Assembly: GCA_946887025.1 (NCBI GenBank)
Contig: CAMPJY010000007.1
Span: 1 to 35,512, forward strand
Origin: an uncultured Salinimicrobium sp.
Lineage (GTDB): Bacteria; Bacteroidota; Bacteroidia; Flavobacteriales; Flavobacteriaceae
Direction: 5' to 3'
Length of the DNA: 35,512 nt
Shown here: positions 7,810 to 16,990 of the stretch, one piece after another
How positions within the stretch are numbered: the first letter of the stretch is position 1
How the letters are laid out: the number at the start of each line of letters is the position of its first letter
The notes under the pieces: model-generated
What the model was told of the DNA's origin: nothing
The model's input: the letters and a program-made list of their open reading frames with translations, nothing else
Database searches by the model: none
Program-made: the position numbers and the translations under genes

Positions 7810-8690
7810 TATTTTGCGTTTTTAGAAGATTTTTGAAGGAAATACACCAGCGAAGAATGTTCTTTGGTCTTTCGGGCAATCATATTAGATACAAAGCCAT
7901 TTAGAAGAGCCTTAAAATAATTACTGGACCCGGATTTGTTTTTTTCCGAAAGCAGACTCACATAAAAAGAATCAAACTTAAGAGGCTCCACTTTTTTCAC
8001 TTCAAAAGAAAAGATTTCAAAAATCTTCTCAATGGAAGTCCGGGAAAAATGCCAAAGGTGTCTGGGCACATCGAAAGCCGCCCAGTCGTCTTTATATTTA
8101 TAGGCGTCATAACTTTTAAAATTAGGGACAGCGACAATAAGAAGACCGTCTTCTTTTAAAAGTCGCTGCAACTCCAGAATCTGCTTTTCCAGATCAGGAA
8201 TGTGTTCCAGCACATGCCACATGGTTATCACATCAAAAGAACCTGCAGCCAGAGAATCTGAATTTTCCTTCAAAGCAATTCCTTTTTCCTTCGCCAGGTT
8301 TCTTGCTCCTTCACTCGGTTCTACCCCTGTCACCTTCCATCCCCTTTTCTTGGCCCTGGCTAAAAAATCACCCGTCCCCGCACCAATATCCAAAAGCTCC
8401 CCTTCCAGGTTTTTTTCCTTTTCAATCCAATCCAGCTTTTTACTAAGCATATGATTCTTCACGAAATGATATGCTTTCTCGGTCAAACCTTTTTTGGAAT
8501 CGGTGTGAGAAATATAATCTTCGCTCCTATAAAATTCTGAAAGTTCTCCGGCCTCCGGTGCGGGAAAAGTAACCATCATTTCGAATTCCGAATTGTAGCG
8601 GATTTCAAAATCCTGATTGGATACGGTGTGATCTTTACTGATAAAGTAAGGCTGGTCCGAGAGGTTATTGAGAATTCTTTCCTGAAGCAA
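7809..8690 (-). CDS. Class I SAM-dependent methyltransferase
   Basis: A 293-residue protein with a Methyltransf_11/23-type Rossmann domain. Motif I is LLDIGAGTGDFLARA (about residue 98), followed by the acidic VTGVEPSE and the post-II segment MWHVLEHIPD. The N-terminal 60 residues (YFISKDHTVSNQDFEI) resemble a conserved lead-in in flavobacterial homologues. The substrate is unknown. The start is a TTG at 8690, with no ATG until residue 38, inside conserved sequence. It follows mnmG by 76 bp, and that gap contains a parS-like palindrome, so it may or may not be in the same transcript. Confidence 0.85.
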   Translation of the reverse strand: MLQERILNNLSDQPYFISKDHTVSNQDFEIRYNSEFEMMVTFPAPEAGELSEFYRSEDYISHTDSKKGLTEKAYHFVKNHMLSKKLDWIEKEKNLEGELLDIGAGTGDFLARAKKRGWKVTGVEPSEGARNLAKEKGIALKENSDSLAAGSFDVITMWHVLEHIPDLEKQILELQRLLKEDGLLIVAVPNFKSYDAYKYKDDWAAFDVPRHLWHFSRTSIEKIFEIFSFEVKKVEPLKFDSFYVSLLSEKNKSGSSNYFKALLNGFVSNMIARKTKEHSSLVYFLQKSSKNAK

Positions 8691-8708
8691 AAGCAGATAT
8701 TTTTTTAT

Positions 8709-8724
8709 TGTTCCACGTGGAACT
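8709..8724. promoter_or_regulatory. parS: parS-like centromere site (copy 1)
   Basis: TGTTCCACGTGGAACT holds the perfect 14-bp palindrome GTTCCACGTGGAAC (8710-8723), closely related to the ParB-binding consensus TGTTNCACGTGAAACA. It lies in the mnmG-methyltransferase gap, 1.94 kb from a second, fully symmetric copy. Confidence 0.82.
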
Positions 8725-8766
8725 ATGACGTGTTATTTTAAATTTTTCAATTATTCAATCTTTTCC

Positions 8767-10638
8767 TTATCGTCCCATGTACACCAGAAGAACCGAAATA
8801 TCGTTCGGACTTACCCCGCTTATTCGGGAAGCCTGTGAAAGGCTGGTCGGTTTAATCTTCTTTAATTTCTCCCTCGCCTCATAGGACATGGATTTGATCC
8901 TTGAGTAGTCAAATTCCGATGGGATTTTTATATCCTCCAGCCGGTTTAGTTTATCCGCATTGTTCTTTTCCTTTTCAATATAACCCGAATACTTCACCTG
9001 AATCTCGGTCTGCTCAAGAACCTCCTCATTCAAATCATGGGTGCTAATATATTCATTCACCCCACTGAACCTCCTCACATCATTCATCTCAATATTGGGT
9101 CGGGAAAAGATTTTGAACATCTTGTCGCTTTGTTTCACCGGAGCGGAATCCTTTTCTTCCAGAACCGCATTGGCCTCTTCAGGGGCCACACTGGTGTCCT
9201 TAAAGAACTGTACAAAAGCAGCAGATTTTTCCCTCTTCTCTTCCATCTTCCGCATACGTTCTTCTTTGGCCAACCCTATATTATAAGATTTTTCCGTTAA
9301 CCTGAAATCCGCATTATCCTGCCTTAAAAGGGTCCTGTATTCCGCCCTGGAAGTAAACATTCGATAAGGCTCCTCGGTTCCTTTTGTAATAAGATCGTCT
9401 ATAAGAACTCCAATATAAGCCTCATTCCTCTGAAGCACAAATTCCTCTTTTTCCTGAACTTTCAGCGCAGCGTTTATACCGGCCATCAGACCCTGCGAAG
9501 CAGCTTCCTCGTATCCGGTAGTTCCATTGATCTGCCCTGCAAAATAAAGTCCCTCCACCAGTTTGGTTTCCAAGGTGTGCTTTAACTGAGTGGGTGGAAA
9601 GTAATCGTATTCTATCGCATAGCCGGGACGGAAGAACTTCACCTTCTCAAATCCCGCAACAGATTTTAGCGCTTTAAACTGTACATCTTCCGGCAGGGAA
9701 GTTGAAAAGCCGTTGATATACATCTCCACGGTTTTCCAGCCTTCAGGTTCAATGAATAACTGGTGCCTGTCCTTATCCGCAAAACGATTGATCTTATCTT
9801 CTATGGAGGGACAGTACCGTGGTCCAATACTCTTTATCCTTCCATTAAACATGGGGGACCTGTCAAAGCCTTCCCTGAGGAGGTCGTGAACCTCCGGAGA
9901 AGTGTAGGACATATAACAGGAGCGCTGAACTTTTAAGGGAGAAGTTTCATCTAAATAGGAAAACTTACCCGGCACATCATCCCCTGGTTGTTCCACCATT
10001 TTGGAATAATCCAAAGACCTCCCATCTACCCTGGGAGGGGTCCCGGTTTTCATTCTTCCGGCTTCAAAACCTATTTGCACAAGCTCCTCAGTGATCCCGG
10101 TGGCAGCTCTTTCTCCTGCCCTTCCGCCACCAAATTGTTTGTCGCCAATATGGATAAGTCCATTCAGGAAAGTACCATTGGTTAGCACCACACTTTTCCC
10201 GCGCACCTTAACTCCAAGAGAAGTTTTCACGCCCACAACTTTTCCGTTCTCCACCAGCAATCCGGCTACCATCTCCTGATAAAAATCAAGGTTCTTTGTC
10301 GCCTCCAACCGCAGTCTCCAGTGTTCCGCAAACATCATCCGGTCGCTCTGCACCCTCGGACTCCACATGGCAGGTCCTTTGGATTTATTGAGCATCTTGA
10401 ATTGAATGGCGCTGGTATCACTTACCAAACCGCTATACCCCCCAAGCGCATCAATCTCCCGAACGATTTGCCCTTTTGCGATCCCACCCATTGCGGGATT
10501 ACAACTCATCTGGGCAATATTCTGCAGGTTCATGGTAATAAGAAGCGTTGAGCTCCCCATGTTCGCGGCAGCGGCAGCGGCTTCACTTCCCGCATGTCCG
10601 GCACCAACTACTATAACGTCATATTCTTTGTCAAACAT
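8767..10638 (-). CDS. mnmG: tRNA uridine-5-carboxymethylaminomethyl modification enzyme MnmG (GidA)
   Basis: A 623-residue FAD protein of the normal length for the family. With MnmE it installs the cmnm5 group at the wobble uridine of several tRNAs. Visible motifs: the dinucleotide fold [12 protein letters not shown] (residues 10-21), [85 protein letters not shown] and the C-terminal [18 protein letters not shown]. The ATG at 10638 lies 10 bp after the ybeY stop codon. mnmG commonly sits near chromosome origins, and here it is bracketed by two parS-like sites. Confidence 0.98.
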   Translation of the reverse strand: MFDKEYDVIVVGAGHAGSEAAAAAANMGSSTLLITMNLQNIAQMSCNPAMGGIAKGQIVREIDALGGYSGLVSDTSAIQFKMLNKSKGPAMWSPRVQSDRMMFAEHWRLRLEATKNLDFYQEMVAGLLVENGKVVGVKTSLGVKVRGKSVVLTNGTFLNGLIHIGDKQFGGGRAGERAATGITEELVQIGFEAGRMKTGTPPRVDGRSLDYSKMVEQPGDDVPGKFSYLDETSPLKVQRSCYMSYTSPEVHDLLREGFDRSPMFNGRIKSIGPRYCPSIEDKINRFADKDRHQLFIEPEGWKTVEMYINGFSTSLPEDVQFKALKSVAGFEKVKFFRPGYAIEYDYFPPTQLKHTLETKLVEGLYFAGQINGTTGYEEAASQGLMAGINAALKVQEKEEFVLQRNEAYIGVLIDDLITKGTEEPYRMFTSRAEYRTLLRQDNADFRLTEKSYNIGLAKEERMRKMEEKREKSAAFVQFFKDTSVAPEEANAVLEEKDSAPVKQSDKMFKIFSRPNIEMNDVRRFSGVNEYISTHDLNEEVLEQTEIQVKYSGYIEKEKNNADKLNRLEDIKIPSEFDYSRIKSMSYEAREKLKKIKPTSLSQASRISGVSPNDISVLLVYMGR

Positions 10639-10648
10639 AAAATTTCTT

Positions 10649-11080
10649 CTATTGTTCCACGTGGAACATTTGCATTTTTTCCTCTTCCTTCTGCCGCATC
10701 AGCGACTGCTCCTCTTCCGATTTGTCCTTATATCCGCAGAAGTGCAGAATGCCGTGAGCCATTACTCTTCGCAATTCCTCCTGAAATTCTACCCCATATT
10801 CAGCGGAGTTTTCCGAAACCCTTTCGATGCTGATGAAAATATCCCCCTGAAGGATGTTCCCGATACAGCTGTCAAAACTGATGATGTCGGTATAGGTGTC
10901 GTGATTCAGATATTTCTGATTGATCTCCAATAAGTATTGGTCGTCACAAAATATATAACTTACTTCCTCCAGCTCTTTTTCTTCTGAAGAGATAACCTTT
11001 TTCAACCACTCCTCATAGGAATCGTGGTCGTTAAGATTAAAGTCGTTTTCGAAATAAAAATTAATGATCCCGGCGTTCAA
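10649..11080 (-). CDS. ybeY: Endoribonuclease YbeY, rRNA maturation factor
   Basis: A 143-codon reading with the UPF0054/YbeY core: [37 protein letters not shown] and the metal-site segment [16 protein letters not shown]. Two histidines of the usual HGxLHxxGYDH site are present, but the third is not at the normal position (GYKDK), a variant I recall in Bacteroidota. The start is uncertain: no ATG exists before the active site. The TTG at 11080 is used here, but ATC (11066-11068) or ATT (11063-11065) better fits homologues starting MINFYFE. It overlaps the DUF4175 gene by up to 20 bp, and its last six codons (MFHVEQ) are encoded by a parS site. Confidence 0.9.
   Translation of the reverse strand: MNAGIINFYFENDFNLNDHDSYEEWLKKVISSEEKELEEVSYIFCDDQYLLEINQKYLNHDTYTDIISFDSCIGNILQGDIFISIERVSENSAEYGVEFQEELRRVMAHGILHFCGYKDKSEEEQSLMRQKEEEKMQMFHVEQ
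10653..10668. promoter_or_regulatory. parS: parS-like centromere site (copy 2), inside the ybeY 3' end
   Basis: The perfect 16-bp palindrome TGTTCCACGTGGAACA matches ParB-site consensus apart from its symmetric half. It overlaps the last ybeY codons, encoding MFHVEQ, and ends just before the stop codon, 15 bp upstream of mnmG. Confidence 0.86.
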
Positions 11081-14000
11081 AATACTCTCTTACTTTTTTC
11101 TGGTAAATTTGCCGCAAAGGTAAGGTTTGTCTGTTTAAAATCTCCGTCGTATTGAAATATTCTTTAGCCTTAAGAATTTGATTACTAGGACTCTTGTCAA
11201 ATTCCTCTTCATTGGTATTTGATTCCCTCTCTTCCTTTTGTCCCTCCTGAAGTCTCGCGTCCTCCAAATCAAGTAATTTATGTTCCAGTTGCTGCATCTT
11301 TTCAAGCACCTCAGGGGAGAACCCTTTTTCCAGTATTTCCTGCTCCAGCTGTTCCAGTTCCTTCATCAGCGCATCCCCTGAGCCTCCCAATCCTTCCTCT
11401 TCAAGTTTCTCCTCCAGTGCCTTCCTTAGCATCTGTTGCTCCTGATATATCTCGAAAAGCTTCCCGTTCATTTTCTCACTTCCCTGAGATCCCTGTTTTT
11501 GTTTCTCTCCGATTCCCTCCTTCATTTCCTCCTTCAGTTCGCCCTGCTTCCTTATTAGGTCCGGCAACTGTTGCTCCTCTCCTCCCCCGGAACCGGCACC
11601 TTTCCCGCTGCCGTCTCCCTTGGCAGAGGATTGCATCATTTGCTGCATGTTCTGTAAAATATTATTCAGAAGATACGCCAGATCATTTGCACCGGTAACC
11701 ACGTACTGCTGACTCCCTATTCCCTGTGGGATCTCGTTTTCCGCCAGCCTCTCCAAGGCCTGATCGAGGTCGTATTCTATATCTGTCAGTTTCTCGGTAA
11801 TCTTTTCGGTGATCATGGGATTCCTTAAGGCCAGGGCGTAAAGACTATCATCAACATGCTGAAAATGAACCTTCAGCACATTCTGTCGCCTAAGTTTCGC
11901 GGCAAATTGTGGGGAATTTCTGTCCATCTCCTGAAAATCCTCCATCAAACCCTCCTGTTCAAAGGAAAAAACAAGCAGATTATCCAGTATCTGTCGCAGC
12001 ATCTCCGAATCTATTTCCATCTGTTCCCCGGCGGCACCCGCCTGTTGCTGCTTCATTTCCCCTGCCATCTTCTTCATGCCTTCGGCTGCTTTCTTCTGGT
12101 TTTCTTTAGCTGCTCCTTTTTCCTGCTTCTCGAGATTCTCACTTGCCTCCTTCTGTTCCTGCCCGACTTCCTTTTCAGTGGACTCCTCCATCCCGAGCTC
12201 CATAGGTTCCTTTAATCCCTCATTCTCTTCCTTCAGCTCCTGCATTTCCTTGCGGAGTTCTTCAAAATCTGAGTTTAAGGAATCCTGTTTATCCTTTGTA
12301 TTCTCCTCCCCGGCTTCCGATAATTTCTCCTGCTCCTCCGCCATCTTCTCAAGCTCTCGGGAAATCTTGGCCGACTTTTCAGTAACATAATAGCGTTTGG
12401 TCAGCTCCAGTAACTGCTCCAGATTCTTTTCCTGGTTCTGGTTTCTCTTTGAAAGCTCTTCCAGTTTCTTTGCCAATTCTTCCTGCTGTATCTTATCTGA
12501 ATACTCCTCCAATTCCTTCAGAAGCTCCTCGTTTTCCTGCAGGCGTTCTTCCTTCCTCTCCAGCCGCTCCTGCAGCTGTTCCCTCATTTCATTCTCTTCC
12601 CCTGTCGACTCCGAAAGGGACTTTTTCAGTTGTTCGGAATAATCCTTCATCATGGCGAGTTGCTGCTGCTGCCTTTTCAGAAAACTCTCCAGCCTCTTCC
12701 TGTCGTTATAATCCAGCTTCCCCTGCTCCTTCTGAAGCCTGGAAAGTTCCTTTAGCTCTTCCTCCGAAAGTTCCATTTTCTCCAGGGATTCATCCAATCC
12801 ATCGATAGCTTCATTCTGTTGTTCTAATTGTTGTTCCCGGACCTCCTCATCGGTCTGTTTCCTATAACTGAAAACCGGGCTCTTCACAGTCTTTCCATTC
12901 CTCAGGGCATCATTATCCTCCACCTCAAAATAAAATTCGTAGCTGGTACCTTTGGTGAGTTCGAGTTCCCCGGGAAAGCTGGAAAGAAATTCATCAACTG
13001 TTCCCCCATTGATTGGTATTTCCAGAGTTTTAATATCCCCGGATTCCCCTTCAGGATAATACCTGAGATTCACTTCCCGAAGCCCATAATCGTCAGAGAT
13101 CTTCCCATGAAAATACCAGGTCTGTTTATCCAGACTGTCCCTGGCACTTTCCAGCTCCATTCGCGGATACTGATCCTTTACTACCTCCAGGGAATATTTC
13201 AGCTTTTCATATGCCTTCACCTCTCTATTGGAAGTTGTTATTTCATACTCCAGGTCATCCATCACCTGCTTTTTCTTGGTGAAGCCATCAGCATTTCTGG
13301 AGAATGATTCAATGCTGTCTTCCAGGACCAGGGATACCTCATCTGTAGAAGCTGTCTTTAAATTCCATTCCACCCTTGTACCTTCAGGTACGCTGGCATT
13401 ACCGGAACCATTAAGCACCTCATCCGCTCTCCCGGTGTATCCGGGAAAGTCGAGAAGCATTTGAAAATTCAGGAGTCTCGGAACCTTGATTACCTCCAGG
13501 GAATATTCCCGGGAAACCACCCCATTGGCAGAAAGGGAAAAATCCAAAGGAGCATCCACCTTGTCAAACCTGTATTCAAATACCCCGGGTCCCGTGCCTG
13601 ATAGGAAATAAGTCTGTCCGTTATAATTTATGGAAGCATCCTCAGGGACCATTTTCCCAAGGGTTCGTATCTGTAGAGTAAAGGCTTCATTTTCCCGAAC
13701 CTCCAGCCCCGGATTGAGCACCTGAAAGGAAAAAGGGGCAGGAGGCTCGTAGGCGGTGGTATAGTTCACTACCCTGGTATAACTATCGGCAAATAGATTG
13801 GAATTCCCCGTTAACACAACCGCAAGGATAATAAGTACGGGCAGCACTGCGTATTTCAGATACTTAACATTTACCCTGAAATCCACCGCAGAAGTAAAGG
13901 GAACAGGTTTCAGCTCCACTGCCTTTTGCTCAATCCCAGCAAGTAAGAGTTCAGACTGATGGGTGTCCTGTTTTAACTGCAACACATTCAGTAGTTTATC

Positions 14001-14315
14001 CTTTACTTCAGGGAAATGCTCCCCGATTATTCTTGAAGCCATGGCATTATCCAGGCCCTTGGATATTCTGAACAGTTTTAAAAGCGGGATCACCAGAAAT
14101 TTCACCAGCAGCAGACACTCCACCAGAATAAAACTCCAGAATAAAAGGCTGCGCCCAAAACTGTCCAGCCAAAGGAAGTGTTCCACCAGCAGGGTGAGTA
14201 TGAAATACAGCAGCCCAATGGAAGCAAAGAGAATGGCGCCCTTGATCAGCTCGTTCATATAGTACCGCCTGATAAAGGATTCCAGTTTTTTCAGTAAATA
14301 ATCATAACTGTCCAT
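11061..14315 (-). CDS. DUF4175 family giant coiled-coil membrane protein
   Basis: A 1084-residue protein. The N-terminus has two transmembrane helices (about 24-44 and 58-80) and a third at about 155-172. A predominantly beta region follows (about 190-500), in Bacteroidota usually annotated within DUF4175, then a very long Glu/Lys/Gln-rich coiled coil (about 510-800). After that comes a low-complexity GSGKGAGSGGGEEQQ linker and further acidic helices, ending in [12 protein letters not shown]. The function is unknown; the layout suggests a periplasmic scaffold or a moxR/batD-like partner, which is speculative. It overlaps ybeY and leads the DUF4175-ybeY-mnmG cluster. Confidence 0.8.
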   Translation of the reverse strand: MDSYDYLLKKLESFIRRYYMNELIKGAILFASIGLLYFILTLLVEHFLWLDSFGRSLLFWSFILVECLLLVKFLVIPLLKLFRISKGLDNAMASRIIGEHFPEVKDKLLNVLQLKQDTHQSELLLAGIEQKAVELKPVPFTSAVDFRVNVKYLKYAVLPVLIILAVVLTGNSNLFADSYTRVVNYTTAYEPPAPFSFQVLNPGLEVRENEAFTLQIRTLGKMVPEDASINYNGQTYFLSGTGPGVFEYRFDKVDAPLDFSLSANGVVSREYSLEVIKVPRLLNFQMLLDFPGYTGRADEVLNGSGNASVPEGTRVEWNLKTASTDEVSLVLEDSIESFSRNADGFTKKKQVMDDLEYEITTSNREVKAYEKLKYSLEVVKDQYPRMELESARDSLDKQTWYFHGKISDDYGLREVNLRYYPEGESGDIKTLEIPINGGTVDEFLSSFPGELELTKGTSYEFYFEVEDNDALRNGKTVKSPVFSYRKQTDEEVREQQLEQQNEAIDGLDESLEKMELSEEELKELSRLQKEQGKLDYNDRKRLESFLKRQQQQLAMMKDYSEQLKKSLSESTGEENEMREQLQERLERKEERLQENEELLKELEEYSDKIQQEELAKKLEELSKRNQNQEKNLEQLLELTKRYYVTEKSAKISRELEKMAEEQEKLSEAGEENTKDKQDSLNSDFEELRKEMQELKEENEGLKEPMELGMEESTEKEVGQEQKEASENLEKQEKGAAKENQKKAAEGMKKMAGEMKQQQAGAAGEQMEIDSEMLRQILDNLLVFSFEQEGLMEDFQEMDRNSPQFAAKLRRQNVLKVHFQHVDDSLYALALRNPMITEKITEKLTDIEYDLDQALERLAENEIPQGIGSQQYVVTGANDLAYLLNNILQNMQQMMQSSAKGDGSGKGAGSGGGEEQQLPDLIRKQGELKEEMKEGIGEKQKQGSQGSEKMNGKLFEIYQEQQMLRKALEEKLEEEGLGGSGDALMKELEQLEQEILEKGFSPEVLEKMQQLEHKLLDLEDARLQEGQKEERESNTNEEEFDKSPSNQILKAKEYFNTTEILNRQTLPLRQIYQKKVREYFERRDH

Positions 14316-14470
14316 TCAGCCCCTCGTTCTTTAAAATAATTCCAATAAATCCCCTACAAGGCATGTGCCACGGGGGTTCTTTAAATTTACAATATTAATC
14401 CTTAATTCCCAGCTAATAAACATTTTGGTTTTCTCCCGCCACAGGATTTCAGAAAACCTAAAGAATCGGT
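14316..14470. other. Divergent spacer between the DUF4175 gene and gltX
   Basis: AT-rich, with no ORF. A CCCCTACAAGGCATGTGCCACGGGGG-like imperfect hairpin lies near 14352-14378. No TAnnTTTG is obvious for the leftward gene, whose promoter I could not locate. Confidence 0.3.
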
Positions 14471-14478
14471 TATCTTTG
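14471..14478 (+). promoter_or_regulatory. -7 promoter element for gltX
   Basis: TATCTTTG, exact to TAnnTTTG, ends 19 nt before the gltX ATG. Confidence 0.55.
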
Positions 14479-14497
14479 CTGTTAAAATAAAGCTGTT

Positions 14498-16024
14498 ATG
14501 TCAAGTGAAAAAGTAAGGGTGCGTTTCGCGCCGAGTCCCACAGGACCACTGCATATTGGAGGTGTGAGAACCGCTCTTTTCAATTACCTGTTCGCCAAAA
14601 AACACGGAGGGGATTTCCTGCTCCGAATCGAAGACACTGACCAGGCCCGTTATGTGGAAGGCGCCGAAAATTATATCATCGAAGCCCTCAACTGGTGTAA
14701 CATCCCTTACGATGAAGGTCCCGGGAAGGAAGGGGATTTCGGACCCTACCGACAGAGTGAACGTCAGCATCTTTATAAATCCTATGCCGAGGAACTTATT
14801 TCCTCCGGAAATGCCTACTACGCTTTTGACACCCCTGAAAGTCTGGACCAGCACCGGCAGGAGCACGAGGCACAGGGAAAAACCTTTATCTACAACTGGC
14901 ATAACCGGGAAAAACTGAACAACTCCCTGGCCCTTTCCGAAGAGGAGGTCCTGAGGAAACTTGAAACCGAGGAACCCTATGTGATCCGCTTCAAGATCCC
15001 GGAAGCCAAAACCCTGCTCCTGAAGGATGAAATCCGTGGGGAAATGCAGATAGATACCCAGGTCCTGGACGACAAGGTGCTTTTCAAAAGCGATGGAATG
15101 CCAACCTATCACCTTGCCAATATCGTCGATGATCATCTTATGAAGATCACCCATGTGATCCGCGGAGAAGAATGGCTGCCTTCCCTCCCACTCCACGAAT
15201 TGCTATACCGCGCCTTCGAATGGGAGGCCCCGAAATTTGCCCACCTGCCCCTGATCCTGAAACCACAGGGCAAAGGAAAACTGAGTAAAAGGGATGGCGA
15301 CAAATTAGGATTCCCCGTGTTCCCGCTGGAATGGAAAGACCCTAAAACCGGGGAAATCTCCTCCGGCTACCGCGAAGATGGCTATTCTCCGGGCGCAGTT
15401 ATCAATATGCTGGCGTTCCTGGGATGGAATGAAGGCGGAGGAAGCGAAAAAGAAATTTACAGCCTTGAGGAACTGGTCGAAGCATTCAGTCTGGAGCATG
15501 TTTCCAAGGGAGGCTCCAAATTTGATCCTGAAAAAACCAAATGGTTCCAGCACCACTATTTCCAGGAAGAAAGTAATGATAAGCTGGCAACCCAGCTGCA
15601 GGCCCTGCTAAAGTCAAAAAATCTGGGCTTCAATAAGGAATACCTGAAGAAGATCGTTTCGCTTTTAAAAGAGCGTGCGAGCTTTGTAAAGGATTTCTGG
15701 GAGCTGGGGGACTACTTCTTCGTCGCTCCAGAAAACTACGATGAAAAGGCCGTTAAAAAAGCCTGGAAAGAGGATTCTGCTGAAATAATGGAACAGGTCA
15801 TCGAACAACTGGATGAAGTTTCTGATTTCAGTCCGGAAAATCTTCAGGAAAAAGTGAAAGGCTGGATCACTTCACAGAACATTGGTTTCGGAAAAGTAAT
15901 GCAGCCCTTCAGGCTAAGCCTCGTAGGCGCCATGCAGGGTCCCGATGTATTCGAGATCGCCGCCGCCCTTGGAAAAGAGGAAAGCCTGAACCGTTTGAGG
16001 AGGGCTGTAGATGTTTTAGGATAA
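14498..16024 (+). CDS. gltX: Glutamate--tRNA ligase
   Basis: A 508-residue class I aminoacyl-tRNA synthetase. The HIGH-type signature is PLHIGG (H19-G22) in the context FAPSPTGPLHIGGVRTALFN. The KMSKS-type loop is KLSKR at 261-265, and the family motifs FLLRIEDTDQAR and HVIRGEEWLPSLP are present. The C-terminal half carries the anticodon-binding helices. It charges tRNA-Glu. A glutaminyl-tRNA synthetase is encoded 3.3 kb away, so tRNA-Gln need not be made by mischarging with this enzyme. It is monocistronic, with a palindromic region downstream rather than a canonical terminator. Confidence 0.98.
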   Translation: MSSEKVRVRFAPSPTGPLHIGGVRTALFNYLFAKKHGGDFLLRIEDTDQARYVEGAENYIIEALNWCNIPYDEGPGKEGDFGPYRQSERQHLYKSYAEELISSGNAYYAFDTPESLDQHRQEHEAQGKTFIYNWHNREKLNNSLALSEEEVLRKLETEEPYVIRFKIPEAKTLLLKDEIRGEMQIDTQVLDDKVLFKSDGMPTYHLANIVDDHLMKITHVIRGEEWLPSLPLHELLYRAFEWEAPKFAHLPLILKPQGKGKLSKRDGDKLGFPVFPLEWKDPKTGEISSGYREDGYSPGAVINMLAFLGWNEGGGSEKEIYSLEELVEAFSLEHVSKGGSKFDPEKTKWFQHHYFQEESNDKLATQLQALLKSKNLGFNKEYLKKIVSLLKERASFVKDFWELGDYFFVAPENYDEKAVKKAWKEDSAEIMEQVIEQLDEVSDFSPENLQEKVKGWITSQNIGFGKVMQPFRLSLVGAMQGPDVFEIAAALGKEESLNRLRRAVDVLG

Positions 16025-16056
16025 TTTCCCAGGAATTGCCTTTAGCTTCTGAATTG

Positions 16057-16194
16057 CCTCCAGCTTCAGCTGGAGGATCTGAAATGTGCATCAATATTCT
16101 GGGCTTTAGCCCAATCTTTGTATTTATGATTGGGCTAAAGCCCCTATTAGTGAATATCAGATTCCCGGGCTTAAAAGCCCGGGCAAAAAAAAAA
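16057..16194. repeat. Three tandem palindromes after gltX
   Basis: Hairpin 1 is CCTCCAGCT-TC-AGCTGGAGG (16057-16076). Hairpin 2 has perfect 16-bp arms GGGCTTTAGCCCAATC (16101-16116) and its complement (16128-16143) around 11 bases. Hairpin 3 is CCCGGGCT-TAAA-AGCCCGGG (16164-16183), followed by C and an A-run at 16185-16194. No arm is followed by a T-run on the plus strand; the A-run lies upstream of the stem when read on the minus strand, so none is a textbook terminator for either flanking gene. They resemble dispersed REP-like elements of Bacteroidota. Confidence 0.8.
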
Positions 16195-16228
16195 TCTAAT
16201 TCCAGGCGCCCATAATACTCCTGCTCCC

Positions 16229-16912
16229 TTACAAAAACATCGCCACCCCCGCGGTAACCATCCCGATGGTACCTTTAAATTCAGGTGTATTCGGATCGAT
16301 CTCCTCCAGCCCCTCATCATTCAGCGGGGCCAGGATATTGTTCAACCCATGTTGATACTGCGCCCAGAACTTCAGCTTCTCAAATCCCCCGGAAATACCT
16401 ACTGCAAAATTAAAATTGAAGGTAGAAACCTTCCTGATATCATTGGCTGTAAAATCATAGCCATCTATATACCACAATTCCTTATCCTGTCTCGGCTCAA
16501 ATTTCCCGTTCACCTGAATTACAGGGCCTGCCTCCACGCTCAGGTGGTGCCCGATTATCTTATAGCTTCCCATAAAATTTGCCTGCACCCCAATCATATT
16601 GAAATCTATTTCCCGATTAGGAGTGGAATAATCAATTTTTTCCCTTCCCGTCACCTGGGCCTTGAAATCATAGAAATTGATGCCATATATAAACTGGAAA
16701 TTATCATGAAAAGAGGACCTGGTGGTAAATCCTGCCGTCCAGCTGGTACGTGCTGTCAGCGGAAGCTCATCGGTCGCAATATTAAAATGGTTTACCCCCG
16801 CCTTCAGCCCCAATCGGTTGTACGCCCCATCCCATATTCCCCGCTGCGCATTTCCCATAAAAGGCAAAAAAACTAGTGCTGCGAGAAGAAAAATTCCATT
16901 CCTTAAGTTCAT
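16229..16912 (-). CDS. Outer-membrane beta-barrel protein (porin-like, OMP_b-brl type)
   Basis: A 227-residue exported protein with a signal peptide (about 1-22, cleaved after GNAQ). The mature part consists of alternating amphipathic strands (LGLKAGVNHFNI, TAGFTTRSSF, FIYGINFYDFKAQV, FNMIGVQANFMGSY, LSVEAGPVIQVNG, FNFNFAVGISGGF, FWAQYQHGLNN) and ends in a hydrophobic C-terminal strand MVTAGVAMFL. This suits an eight-strand barrel of the PorT/OmpW-like class common in Bacteroidota. No ligand or partner can be named. It is divergent from the SPFH gene and presumably has its own promoter. Confidence 0.75.
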   Translation of the reverse strand: MNLRNGIFLLAALVFLPFMGNAQRGIWDGAYNRLGLKAGVNHFNIATDELPLTARTSWTAGFTTRSSFHDNFQFIYGINFYDFKAQVTGREKIDYSTPNREIDFNMIGVQANFMGSYKIIGHHLSVEAGPVIQVNGKFEPRQDKELWYIDGYDFTANDIRKVSTFNFNFAVGISGGFEKLKFWAQYQHGLNNILAPLNDEGLEEIDPNTPEFKGTIGMVTAGVAMFL

Positions 16913-16990
16913 TTTTACAGATTTAGGTTTCCGTGGTTAAATGTAAGCGATTATTTCTATCTTAACCACAGTAATTTAAAATTCACAGGC

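Noticed and set aside
11219..14262. Many long plus-strand frames opposite the DUF4175 gene
   Set aside because: They are antisense shadows of a Glu/Lys/Gln-rich coding region; their translations are Ser/Phe/Pro-rich and have no family features.
16164..16194. GC-rich hairpin with an A-run as a terminator
   Set aside because: The A-run follows the stem on the plus strand, so read on the minus strand the T-run precedes the stem. Neither direction gives stem followed by T.
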